From Nemertoderma westbladi (taxonomy: Eukaryota > Xenacoelomorpha > Nemertodermatida > Nemertodermatidae), in NCBI GenBank assembly GCA_032718475.1, contig JAUCBJ010007519.1, positions 1 through 61,916 of the forward strand: a DNA stretch of 61,916 nucleotides, written 5' to 3'. Under the pieces are notes generated by a model that saw only the letters and a program-made list of their open reading frames with translations, was not told the DNA's origin and made no database searches. This document shows, piece after piece, positions 22,301 to 35,068 of this stretch. The position numbers and the translations under genes were made by a program. The stretch's first letter is position 1, and the number at the start of each line of letters is the position of its first letter.

Positions 22301-25300
22301 GTCCGCATGGCTAGCCGTTGGTTGATTACCTTCCACCAACCTTGTCTGCATTTCTAGCCGTTGGTTGATTACCTTCCGCCAACCTTGTCTGCAGGAGTAG
22401 CCGTTGGTTGATTACCTTCCACCAACCTTGTCTGCATGGCTAGCTGTTAGTTGATTACCTTCCACTAACCTTGTCTGCATGGCTAGCCGTTGGTTGATTA
22501 CCTCCCACCACCCTTGTCTGTATGTCTAGCTGTTGGTTGATTACCTTCCGCTGCCTTGTCTGCATGACTACCCGTTGGTTGATTACCTTCCACCACCTTG
22601 TCTGCATGGCTAGCCGTTGGTTGATTACCTTCGGCTAACCTTGTCTGCATGGCTAGCCGTTGGTTGATTACCTTCCACCGACCTTGTTTGTCTGCATGGC
22701 TAGCCGTTGGTTGATTACCTTCCCCCGACCTTGTCTGCATGGCTAGCCGTTGGTTGATTACCTCCCACCAACCTTGTCCGCATGGCAAGCCGTTGGTTGA
22801 TTACCTTCCACCAACCTTGTCTGCATGTATATATAGCCGTTGGTTGATTACCTTCCGCTGACCTTGTTTGTCTGCATGGCTAGCCGTTGGTTGATTACCT
22901 CCCACCAACCTTGTCCACATGGCTAGCCGTTAGTTGATTACCTTCCACCAACCTTGTCTGCATGTCTAGCCGTTGATTGATTACCTTCCGCCAACCTTGT
23001 CTGCATGGCTAGCCGTTGGTTGAATACCTTCTGCCAACCTTGACTGCAGGACTAACCATTGGTTGATCACCTTCCACCAACCTTGTCTGCATGGCTAGCC
23101 GTTGGTTGATTAACTTCCACCGACCTTGTCTGCATGGCTAGCCGTTGGTTGATAACCTTCTGCCGACCTTGACTGCATTGCTAGCCGTTGGTTGATTGCC
23201 TTCCCCCGACCTTGTCTGTCTGCATGGCTAGCCTTAGGTTGATTACCTTCCGCCGATCTTGTCTGTCTGCATGGCTAGCCGTTGGTTGATTACCTTCCAC
23301 CAACCTTGTCTGCATGTCTAACTGTTGGTTGATTACCTTCCGCCGAACGTGTCTGCATGTCTAGCCATTGGTTGATTAGCTTCCACCAACCTTGTCTGCA
23401 TGGCTAGCCGTTGGTTGAATACCTTCCACCAACCTTGTCTGCATGTCTAGTCGTTGGTTGATTACCTTCCGCCGACTTTGTCTGCATGACTAGCCGTTGG
23501 TTGATTACCTTCCACCAACCTAGTCTGCATGGCTAGCCGTTGGTTGATTACCTTCCGCTAACCTTGTCTGCATGGCTAGCCGTTGGTTGATTACCTTCCG
23601 CTAACCTTGTCTGCATGGCTAGCCGTTGGTTGATTACCTCCCCCCAACCTTGTCTGCATGTCTAGCCGTTGGTTGATTACCTTCCGCCGACCTTGTCTGC
23701 ATGACTACCCGTTGGTTGATTACCTTCCGCCAAACTTGTCTGCATGGCTAGCCACCTTCAGCTAACCTTGTCTGCATAGCTAGCCGTTGGTTGATTACCT
23801 TCCGCCGACCTTGTTTGTCTGCATGGCTAGCCATTGGTTGAGTACCTCCCACCAACCTTGTCCACATGGCTAGCCATTGGTTGATCACCTTCCACCAACC
23901 TTGTCTGCATGGCTAGCCGTTGGTTGATTACCTTCTGCCAACCTTGACTTCAGGACTAGCCGTTGGTTGATTACCTTCTGCCAACCTTGTCTGCATGTCT
24001 AGCCGTTGGTTGAATACCTTCCACCAACCTTGTCTGCATGGCTAGCCATTGGTTGATTACCTTCCACCGACCTTGTCTGCATGGCTAGCTGTTGGTTGAT
24101 TACCTTCCAATAACTTTGTCTGCATGACTAGCCGTTGGTTGATTACCTTCCACCAACCTAGTCTGCATGGCTAGCCGTTGGTTGATTACCTTCCGCTAAC
24201 CTTGTCTGCATGGCTAGCCATTGGTTGATTACCTCCCCCCAACCTTGTCTGCATGTCTAGCCGTTAGTTGATTACCTTCCGCCGACCTTGTCTGCATGAC
24301 TACCCGTTGGTTGATTGATTACCTTCCGCCAAACTTGTCTGCATGGCTAGCCATTGGTTGATTACCTTCAGCTAACCTTGTCTGCATAGCTAGCCGTTGG
24401 TTGATTACCTTCCGCCGACCTTGTTTGTCTGCATGGCTAGCCATTGGTTGATTACCTCCCACCAACCTTGTCCACATGGTTAGCGGTTGGTTGATTACCT
24501 TCTGCTAACCTTGTATGCATGGCTAGCCATTGGTTGATTACCTTCTGCCAACCTTGACTGCATTGCTAGCCGTTGGTTGATTGCCTTCCCCCGACCTTGT
24601 CTGTCTGCATTGCTAGCCTTAGGTTGATTACCTTCCGCCGATCTTGTCTGTCTGCATGGCTAGCCGTTGGTTGATTACCTTCCACCAACCTTGTCTGCAT
24701 GTCTAACTGTTGGTTGATTACCTTCCGCCGAACGTGTCTGCATGACTAGCCATTGGTTGATTAGCTTCCACCAACCTTGTCTGCATGGCTAATCGTTGGT
24801 TGAATACCTTCCACCAACCTTGTCTGCATGTCTAGTCGTTGGTTGATTACCTTCCGCCGACTTTGTCTGCATGACTAGCCGTTGGTTGATTACCTTCCAC
24901 CAACCTAGTCTGCATGGCTAGCCGTTTGTTGATTACCTTCCGCTAACCTTGTCTGCATGGCTAGCCATTGGTTGATTACCTCCCCCCAACCTTGTCTGCA
25001 TGTCTAGCCGTTGGTTGATTACCTTCCGCCGACCTTGTCTGCATGACTACCCGTTGGTTGATTACCTTCCGCCAAACTTGTCTGCATTGCTAGCCATTGG
25101 TTGATTACCTTCAGCTAACCTTGTCTGCAAAGCTAGCCGTTGGTTGATTACCTTCCGCCGACCTTGTTTGTCTGCATGGCTAGCCGTTGGTTGATTACCT
25201 CCCACCAACCTTGTCGACATGGCTAGCCGTTGGTTGATTACCTTCCACCAACCTTGTCTGCATGTCTAGCCGTTGATTGATTACCTTCCGCCAACCTTGT

Positions 25301-28300
25301 CTACATGGCTAGCCGTTGGTTGATTACCTTCTGCCAACCTTGACTTCAGGACTAGCCGTTGGGTGATTACCTTCTGCCAACCTTGTCTGCATGTCTAGCC
25401 GTTGGTTGAATACCTTCCACCAACCTTGTCTGCATGGCTAGCCATTGGTTGATTACTTTCCACCGACCTTGTCTGCATGGCTAGCCGTTGGTTGATTACC
25501 TTCTGCCGACCTTGTCTGCATGGCTAGCGGTTGGTTGATTACCTTCCGCTAACCTTGTATGCATGGCTAGCCGTTGGTTGATTACCTTCTGCCAACCTTG
25601 ACTGCAGGACTAGCCGTTGGTTGAGTACCTTGTGCCAACCTTGTCTACATGGCTAGCCATTGGTTGAATACCTTCCACCAACCTTGTCTGCATGGCTAGC
25701 CGTTGGTTGATTACCTTCCACCGACCTTGTCTGCATGGCTAGCCGTTGGTTGATTACCTTCTGCCGAGCTTGTCTGCATGGCTAGCGGTTGGTTGATTAC
25801 CTTCCGCTAACCTTGTCTGCATGTCTAGCCGTTGTTTGATTACCTTCCGCCAACCTTGTCTAGCATGGCTAGCCGTTGGTTGTTTACCCTCCGCCAACCT
25901 TATCTGCATGGCTAGCCGTTGGTTGATCACCTTCTGCCGACCTTGTCTGCATGGCTAGCCGTTGGTTGATTACCTTCTGCTAACCTTGTCTGCATGGCTA
26001 GCCGTTGATTGATTACCTTCCGCCAACCTTGTCTGCATGGCTAGCTGTTGGTTGATTACCTACCGCCAACCTTGTCTGCATGTCTAGCCGTTGGTTGATT
26101 ACCTTCCGCCGACCTTGTCTGCATGGCTAGCTGTAGGTTGATTACCTTCTGCCGACCTTGTCTGCATGGCTAGCCATAGGTTGATTGTCTTCCACCGACC
26201 TAATCTGAATGGCTATCCGTTGGTTGATTACCTTCCGCCAACCTTGTCTACATGGCTATCCATTGGTTGACTACCTTCCGCCAACCTTGTCTGCATGGCT
26301 AGCGGTTGGTTGATTACCTTCCGCCGACCTTGTCTGCATGGCTAGTCGTTGGTTGATTTACCTTCTGCCAACCTCATCTGCAGGAGTAGCCGTTGGTTGA
26401 TTACCTTCCGCCAACCTTGTCTGCATGGCTATCTGTTGGTTGATTACCTTCCGCCGACCATGTCTGCTTTGCTAGCCATTGGTTGATTAGCTTCTGCCGA
26501 CCTTGTCTGCATGGCTAGACATTGGTTGATTATCTTCCACCGACCTCGCCTGCATGGCTAGTCGTTGGTTGATTACCTTCCGCTAACCTTGTCTACATGG
26601 CTATCCGTTGGTTGATTACCTTCTGCTAACCTTGTCTGCATGGCTAGTCGTTGGTTGATTACCTTCCGCTAACCTTGTCTGCATGGCTATCCGTTGGTTG
26701 ATTACCTTGGGCCAAATTTGTCTGCATGTCTAGCCGTTTGTTGATTACCTTCCGCTAACCTTGACTGCATGGCTCGCCGTTGGTTGATTACCTTCCGCCG
26801 ACCTTGTTTGTCTGCATGGCTAGCCGTTGGTTGATTACCTCCCACCAACCTTGTCCGCATGGCTAGCAGTTGGTTGATTACCTTCCACCAACCTTGTCTG
26901 CATTTCTAGCCGTTGGTTGATTTCCTTCCGCCGACCTTGTCTGCATGACTACCCGTTGGTTGATTACCTTCCGCCAACCTTGTCTGCATGGCTAGCCGTT
27001 GGTTGATTATCTTCCGCCAACCTCGTCTGCATGGCTAGCCGTTGGTTGATTACCTTCCACCAACCTTGTCTACATGACTATCCTTTGGTTGATTACCTTA
27101 CACCGACCTTGTCTCCATGGCAAGCCGTTGGTTGATTACCTTCCGCCAACCCTGTCTGCATGTCTAGCCATTGGTTGATTACCTTCCGCCAACCTTGTCT
27201 GCATGGCTAGCCGTTGGTTGACTACCTTCCACCAACCCTGTCTGCATGGCTAGCCGTTGGTTGATTACCTTCCACCAACCTTGTCTGCATGTCTAGCTGT
27301 TGGTTGATTACCTTCCCCCAACCTCGTCTGCATGGCTAGCCATTGGTTGATTACCTTCCGACACCACCTCGTCTGCATGTCTAGCCTTAGGTTGATTTGA
27401 TTACCTTCCGCCAACCTCGTCTGCATGGCTAGCTGTTGGTTGATTACCTTCCGCCAACCTCATCTGCCTGGCTAGCTGTTGGTTGTTTACCTTCTGCCAA
27501 CCTTGTCTGCATGGCTAGCCGTTGGTTGATTACCTTCCACCGACCCTGTCTGCATGGCTAGCCGTTGGTTGATTACCTTCCACCGACCCTGTTTGCATGG
27601 CTAGCCGTTGTTTGTTTACCTTCCGCCAACCCTGTCTGCATGGCTAGCCGTTGGTTGAATACCTTCCACCAACCTTGTCTGCATGTCTAGCCGTTGGTTG
27701 ATTACCTTCCTCCAACCTTGTCTACATGTCTAGCCGTTGGTTGTTTACCTTCCGCCAACCTTGTCTACATGTCTAGCCGTTGGTTGATTACCTTCCACCA
27801 ACCTAGTCTGCATGGCTAGCCGTTGGTTGATTACCTTCCGCTAACCTTGTCTGCATGGCTAGCCATTGGTTGATTACCTCCCCCCAACCTTGTCTGCATG
27901 TCTAGCCGTTAGTTGATTACCTTCCGCCGACCTTGTCTGCATGACTACCCGTTGGTTGATTGATTACCTTCCGCCAAACTTGTCTGCATGGCTAGCCATT
28001 GGTTGATTACCTTCAGCTAACCTTGTCTGCATAGCTAGCCGTTGGTTGATTACCTTCCGCCGACCTTGTTTGTCTGCATGGCTAGCCATTGGTTGATTAC
28101 CTCCCACCAACCTTGTCCACATGGCTAGCGGTTGGTTGATTACCTTCTGCTAACCTTGTATGCATGGCTAGCCATTGGTTGATTACCTTCTGCCAACCTT
28201 GACTGCATTGCTAGCCGTTGGTTGATTGCCTTCCCCCGACCTTGTCTGTCTGCATTGCTAGCCTTAGGTTGATTACCTTCCGCCGATCTTGTCTGTCTGC

Positions 28301-30787
28301 ATGGCTAGCCGTTGGTTGATTACCTTCCACCAACCTTGTCTGCATGTCTAACTGTTGGTTGATTACCTTCCGCCGAACGTGTCTGCATGACTAGCCATTG
28401 GTTGATTAGCTTCCACCAACCTTGTCTGCATGGCTAATCGTTGGTTGAATACCTTCCACCAACCTTGTCTGCATGTCTAGTCGTTGGTTGATTACCTTCC
28501 GCCGACTTTGTCTGCATGACTAGCCGTTGGTTGATTACCTTCCACCAACCTAGTCTGCATGGCTAGCCGTTTGTTGATTACCTTCCGCTAACCTTGTCTG
28601 CATGGCTAGCCATTGGTTGATTACCTCCCCCCAACCTTGTCTGCATGTCTAGCCGTTGGTTGATTACCTTCCGCCGACCTTGTCTGCATGACTACCCGTT
28701 GGTTGATTACCTTCCGCCAAACTTGTCTGCATTGCTAGCCATTGGTTGATTACCTTCAGCTAACCTTGTCTGCAAAGCTAGCCGTTGGTTGATTACCTTC
28801 CGCCGACCTTGTTTGTCTGCATGGCTAGCCGTTGGTTGATTACCTCCCACCAACCTTGTCGACATGGCTAGCCGTTGGTTGATTACCTTCCACCAACCTT
28901 GTCTGCATGTCTAGCCGTTGATTGATTACCTTCCGCCAACCTTGTCTACATGGCTAGCCGTTGGTTGATTACCTTCTGCCAACCTTGACTTCAGGACTAG
29001 CCGTTGGGTGATTACCTTCTGCCAACCTTGTCTGCATGTCTAGCCGTTGGTTGAATACCTTCCACCAACCTTGTCTGCATGGCTAGCCATTGGTTGATTA
29101 CTTTCCACCGACCTTGTCTGCATGGCTAGCCGTTGGTTGATTACCTTCTGCCGACCTTGTCTGCATGGCTAGCGGTTGGTTGATTACCTTCCGCTAACCT
29201 TGTATGCATGGCTAGCCGTTGGTTGATTACCTTCTGCCAACCTTGACTGCAGGACTAGCCGTTGGTTGAGTACCTTGTGCCAACCTTGTCTACATGGCTA
29301 GCCATTGGTTGAATACCTTCCACCAACCTTGTCTGCATGGCTAGCCGTTGGTTGATTACCTTCCACCGACCTTGTCTGCATGGCTAGCCGTTGGTTGATT
29401 ACCTTCTGCCGAGCTTGTCTGCATGGCTAGCGGTTGGTTGATTACCTTCCGCTAACCTTGTCTGCATGTCTAGCCGTTGTTTGATTACCTTCCGCCAACC
29501 TTGTCTACATGGCTAGCCGTTGGTTGTTTACCCTCCGCCAACCTTATCTGCATGGCTAGCCGTTGGTTGATCACCTTCTGCCGACCTTGTCTGCATGGCT
29601 AGCCGTTGGTTGATTACCTTCTGCTAACCTTGTCTGCATGGCTAGCCGTTGATTGATTACCTTCCGCCAACCTTGTCTGCATGGCTAGCTGTTGGTTGAT
29701 TACCTACCGCCAACCTTGTCTGCATGTCTAGCCGTTGGTTGATTACCTTCCGCCGACCTTGTCTGCATGGCTAGCTGTAGGTTGATTACCTTCTGCCGAC
29801 CTTGTCTGCATGGCTAGCCATAGGTTGATTGTCTTCCACCGACCTAATCTGAATGGCTATCCGTTGGTTGATTACCTTCCGCCAACCTTGTCTACATGGC
29901 TATCCATTGGTTGACTACCTTCCGCCAACCTTGTCTGCATGGCTAGCGGTTGGTTGATTACCTTCCGCCGACCTTGTCTGCATGGCTAGTCGTTGGTTGA
30001 TTTACCTTCTGCCAACCTCATCTGCAGGAGTAGCCGTTGGTTGATTACCTTCCGCCAACCTTGTCTGCATGGCTATCTGTTGGTTGATTACCTTCCGCCG
30101 ACCATGTCTGCTTTGCTAGCCATTGGTTGATTAGCTTCTGCCGACCTTGTCTGCATGGCTAGACATTGGTTGATTATCTTCCACCGACCTCGCCTGCATG
30201 GCTAGTCGTTGGTTGATTACCTTCCGCTAACCTTGTCTACATGGCTATCCGTTGGTTGATTACCTTCTGCTAACCTTGTCTGCATGGCTAGTCGTTGGTT
30301 GATTACCTTCCGCTAACCTTGTCTGCATGGCTATCCGTTGGTTGATTACCTTGGGCCAAATTTGTCTGCATGTCTAGCCGTTTGTTGATTACCTTCCGCT
30401 AACCTTGACTGCATGGCTCGCCGTTGGTTGATTACCTTCCGCCGACCTTGTTTGTCTGCATGGCTAGCCGTTGGTTGATTACCTCCCACCAACCTTGTCC
30501 GCATGGCTAGCAGTTGGTTGATTACCTTCCACCAACCTTGTCTGCATTTCTAGCCGTTGGTTGATTTCCTTCCGCCGACCTTGTCTGCATGACTACCCGT
30601 TGGTTGATTACCTTCCGCCAACCTTGTCTGCATGGCTAGCCGTTGGTTGATTATCTTCCGCCAACCTCGTCTGCATGGCTAGCCGTTGGTTGATTACCTT
30701 CCACCAACCTTGTCTACATGACTATCCTTTGGTTGATTACCTTACACCGACCTTGTCTCCATGGCAAGCCGTTGGTTGATTACCTTC
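16327..30787. repeat. 43-bp satellite, main block (about 14.5 kb)
   Basis: Several hundred tandem units of 43 bp, with 47-bp variants carrying an extra ttgt (cttgtttgtctgc). No genes. There are three visible levels of higher-order structure: diverged blocks starting near 19062, 20027 and 20722 (also 5841), a roughly 5.2-kb repeat (16332 onward against 21514 onward), and a near-identical 3.64-kb tandem duplication (about 24.1-27.14 kb against about 27.77-30.79 kb). The apparent ORFs in it encode only repeat-derived peptides. It ends abruptly where LTR element 2 begins. Confidence 0.95.
24120..30787. repeat. 3.64-kb higher-order duplication in satellite
   Basis: The segment from about 24120 to 27143 recurs from about 27765 to 30787 with the same order of variant units; landmark caccaacctag is at 24151 and 27796. 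Only rare differences were seen, such as one extra base near 25861. The second copy ends exactly where element 2 is inserted; the first copy continues as satellite at 27144. Confidence 0.85.
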
Positions 30788-32060
30788 TGTTCGCGCTTTC
30801 GAAGACCTTTAGCAGTTTAACCTGCCAAAATTTATATGTCTTTTCGTTAATTAAAACCACTTTAGCATACGACAATAATTTATGCTAATACGCAAAACAT
30901 TAGCCGAAGTCAGCCCATGCGCGATCATTCACCCGATGGATCTACACCCGGGAGACTGAATTCGGATGCTTGAATTGTATTATTACAGTGTAAGGTTGCA
31001 GTGTATACCTAATGTATTATTCGATAGATCGTTAATAATTAATCTCTGACAGATATTATTGGCTTTCGGGAAATATTAACAGTTCCTTTAGGACGTGGCG
31101 CTTTACCTATTTAAACAGAACTAAGACTTATACTAAACGCAACGATACTGCTGCTGATTAAAGTATAAAACGTATTCTTTAGGAAATACTTTGTTACCAA
31201 TCACAATCATACACACTATTCTGCCGACAGTCAGTATATTTGATCACACATAAAGAGAGCAGTAATTGACTCGCGTAGGGTCTGCTAAATAACATTGGAT
31301 TCAATACACACCACATTAATATAAATCGCAATTGTTATATATAGCCGGTCTCTCTAACCTGTAGTGTTATCAAGAAAATTGGGAATTGGGTGATTTATCC
31401 GTATTATCCAAATAGCAATATTTCCATCAACAAATATTTACAATTAATAACTGACGGTAAAATAACAGTACAAACAATATGATTAATGCAATTAAATTAA
31501 GTGAGTATGTTAATTAAGATTGATCAATTAGCGGTGCGAAGATTCGATTCGGTAACAGTTTATACTTTCGATAATTCAAGCAGTTCTGCAGTTCACGGTA
31601 CAGCAGTATCTATCCAAAAATGCCGGTGTTTCTGGCTTAGACAGCAATAACAACAAAAGTAACAACTCTCTCTCTCAGGTAACAACTCTCTCCCTTATGA
31701 TCGGCAGGAAAGCTACACGTCGACAGGAAAAACCGCCCTGATTGGCCCAAGCCAAACAAAGAACCACGCTGCCAATGGCTGTTTCCATGTCAGCAACCAG
31801 CTGCTAGATGTCGTAATATGAATCATCACGGCTAAGCTGTGAAAGGTGGTTTGTGCATTACAAGTTTTTGTCTTACCATGTCCGCTAAAACACGTATATA
31901 GCAGAATGATTTTTATGTCCGTTAAAACACCTGTAAAGGTACCTTGCGGGCGAGGGGAATATATCTACAGTTAGAAAACCTTTTAGAGTATTCCAGCGCC
32001 TGTGGGGAAACTGGATTGCGAAGCAAAAGGGGCCAGTTATATCCCACAGAAGCTTTTACA
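30788..32060 (-). repeat. 3' LTR of element 2
   Basis: On the minus strand it begins TGTAAAAGCTT and ends GCGCGAACA. It is 1273 bp against 1242 bp for its partner. The first roughly 690 plus-strand bases are almost identical to 41975-42660, while the rest shows several indels (near 31490-31570 and 31680-32050). Confidence 0.9.
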
Positions 32061-32138
32061 CCGCTCCCAGAAAATGGGATTTAAGTCTATAAAATATACA
32101 AAATCACAGTTTCTAAAATATAAAAATACTCTAAACAG

Positions 32139-33444
32139 TTAGTCTTTCTTGCGCGGACGGCGTTTACGCAGTTTTTTAAAGCTAGCAAGAGTCCTTTTCT
32201 CTTTGGGGCGAGCCACTTTACTAGGAGGGCTATAACTCCTGGGTGAAGGGTGCAATATGATTGCATCAGAAGGTATGGGATTGCGATCGGTATATCCGCC
32301 GGTCGAAGTACCGGGTTGATTGACATCAACGTCCGGGGAGAGGGGTCTAACGGCTTTGAGAGCTCGTTTCAAGACAGCCGCTCTTACGGGTCCTTTACGA
32401 GTGGTCTGAACGAGGGCCGTGGGTGGACCATAGGCCGTTAGAAACTTCCTTGGTTTAATGGTTCCTTCTAACTCGCGTTCGCGGGCTCGATACTCGTAAG
32501 GCCGTCGATATACTTCTTGTAACTCAATATGCGTGATTTCTGTTCGACAGAAGCGAATAGATAAGGATGGAACGCATAAATTCCTTCGTAAGCGCGTCCA
32601 GGATAATAGCGATGGCGCGAATCACGATGTAAATCAGCGTTCGCTTCCCAAGCTCTAATGTAACGTAGTGTGATCATTTCATCTACGCTTTCCAAATCGC
32701 GATTAAAAAGGGCAATCGAAACTGGCGTGTCCCTTTAGTTGACAGTGGTGACATTGAGTCATAAATTGAGGGCAAACCGCAAAAATATGCAAATTATTAA
32801 ATCGGCAATACGCGCAATAAATTTCCATCGCCGGTTGTTCGTGGAAATAGGAACAGCGGACGTTTGTGTCCATGGGCGTAACATGGTCTCTCGATGCGCA
32901 TAACCGACAACGTTGCCGAGAAACATAGTTGGCATGGCGATAATCGTACGCAGTGAGACACTGTGGACCTTGATACCATTCTAGGATGTAATCGTTGTCG
33001 CTGTTCCGAGCGCGATAGGCTGAATCTCTTCAGATTCCAGACATATTGGTTCGTCTTCCCAGTCTGTTACGAATAGAATTTTCGTGATCTATTCTCGGTT
33101 TATCGTTACGACGCCGCTGGGTATGATATTTAAATAGAACCATTTCCCTTTCGGTGTCTACATCGTCCGTATCATGTAAATCGATAGGATGGCCGGTAGT
33201 TAAGAAGTCCATATACGTACCATTACGATGCGTATAGCGAGCGGCTAACTCTCGATAGTCCAATTCACGCGTAAGTTGCTCTTGGGACATCGGCGGTTCG
33301 ATATCGTTAATCGATGAATAAACGACCATCGCCCCCCGTAATAGTCGGATCGGCTTCACCGCGTATCAAGCTATCCACAAACGCTTGTAAAGGTAGAGTA
33401 TATCGCTCCCTGATACCAAGGCCATCCTCCATCAATTCCGTCAT
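32139..33444 (-). pseudogene. ORF3 of element 2: zinc-knuckle and basic-tail protein, frameshifted
   Basis: A reading frame starts at ATG 33444 (conserved with element 1) and is broken by about three frameshifts and one stop. The second frame runs 33359-32703 with a single TGA at 33030-33032. It includes PPMSQEQLTRELDYRE and RNGTYMDFLTT, then a Cys/His-rich part: CRLCASRDH, CAYCRFNNLHIFAVC (C-x2-C-x5-H-x4-C) and CHHCQLKGHASFDC (a standard C-x2-C-x4-H-x4-C knuckle). The third frame (32695-32468) has an Arg/Tyr-rich stretch. The last frame (about 32510-32139) ends in a Ser/Pro then Lys/Arg-rich tail (KKLRKRRPRKKD). By analogy, nucleic-acid binding is likely. The gene sits between pol and the 3' LTR. 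I do not recognise a known env or accessory family, and no signal peptide or membrane segment was seen. Confidence 0.6.
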
Positions 33445-33524
33445 ATCTGTTATCTGAGTTTATTAATATCAATATGAGTTAATATTTTAGGCAAGCGGGC
33501 GTCACTGCCTACTAGGCCTTTTGC

Positions 33525-33645
33525 CCCCGGACAGTGGGTTTCTCAGCGCCGATGTACCGCTGTCGCAGTGTTTACGCCAACATGTAGCAACAGCACGACA
33601 ACGATAACCGACACAAGTCCCACCACTGTCCGTCCCAAAGGCTTG
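33525..33645 (-). promoter_or_regulatory. Putative structured RNA upstream of ORF3, element 2
   Basis: Minus-strand arms GGACAGTGG and CCACTGTCC enclose about 100 nt with an inner CGTTGTCG/CGACAGCG stem. It corresponds to 13539-13645 of element 1 and sits just upstream of the ORF3 start codon. The structure is predicted by eye only. Confidence 0.4.
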
Positions 33646-35068
33646 AATCCACTTGAGGTTATCTCGGTAGAGTTAAGGCTATTTTACAATTGCGATTAGC
33701 TACTGTAAACACACTTTAGTAGTAACATTCACCTATAAACGCACAAATTCCATACAATCATTACTTACTACACACATGCATGCCATTTGTCCGTTAGTCA
33801 GTGTCTTCCAGAATGTCACGTTATTACTATGTATCCTTGGATACTAATAGTGCGCTATGTATACTCTTATGCTACGCAATGGGGCAAGCTTTTATTGGTC
33901 CTTTAACTTGTTTCTAATTCTAGCGTGGGTGTTGCCATGGTGACATTATGGAAAACTAGTGGTAGAATTAGGGCAATCCTCATGCATACAGATCTGGGAT
34001 GTTATTTAATAGTAATTCTTTAATTGTCAATATCCTCTTTATGCATGATTTTATAAATTTTATCGGCTATTGACTATATGTTGGAGATTCTCACACTCTA
34101 GCACACTCAATATGAATCTCCGCTCCCATGATCTATTAATTACTGGAATTTTGGGAATGTTATAAATTGCACAAAATGACAATTTATGAAATTCATTCGA
34201 ATATGAATTTAAATTTATTCCCGTGAATTTTATTATTTGATATTAAATTGACATAAATTTTATTCCAGAGCATATCTGGGAACTCAGGATCCTTAATTCT
34301 GTAAAATTTGTCTTTTAAGAGTATCGGTAAGTGTTACGATATCTTAATCGACTAGAATTGTTAACGGATCTGAATTTTACAGATTTTAATAAATATTAAA
34401 TTAATATTTAGGATGGGCACCAATTTATTCCAGAACTTGTCTGGGGACGTTAACCACTGATTCTAGAATTTGTCTTTCAAGTATATCGGTGGGTGCCACG
34501 ATATCTTAATCGACTAGAATTACAGGTGGTCAAAAATTTAACAGATTTATTTGCGATTTACGCTACTGTTAGAGGGACATCACGCTACTATATGGATTAT
34601 TTGTTATAAGGTAGAAGAGCAATATCGCACGAAGCAATGTCAGTGTGAAGAGGCAAGTCGTTTCCAAGGTCTACCCAGAGCTTGGTTTAGCCGAGACACG
34701 AGGATCTGAACTTTGCATTCCTAATACTCTGCCTACCAATAATACTTAAATATAGTAGTGGCTTTACTGTACTTTAAGAAGTACTGACATGTCATCTTAC
34801 TATAGTCTCGCATTTATAATATAATACGGACAGTAAGGAAAGAGAAAATAATTACTTCTTGCCGTCGCACTAAATATATATTATAAGTAATTATGTACGT
34901 AATAAACACTAATATATTGCACTAATCTACTAACATTCTAAAATAACATTTTACTAAATAAAATTAAATAAAACGATTATACTAAAGTACATAATAATCC
35001 ATACCTAAATATAAAATAATAATAAAAAAATATAAAATAATATAGTCACACACCCACTCCATATATAA
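33646..35068 (-). other. Non-coding stretch between gag/pr and ORF3, element 2
   Basis: No supported ORF. The sequence matches element 1 12070-13530, including the diverged duplication (34290-34540) and the segment around 34650-34745. It is a conserved element component of unknown role. Confidence 0.55.

Noticed and set aside
16327-30787. Regular short direct repeats resembling a CRISPR array
   Set aside because: Units are contiguous and homologous throughout with no unique spacers, and the DNA is eukaryotic.
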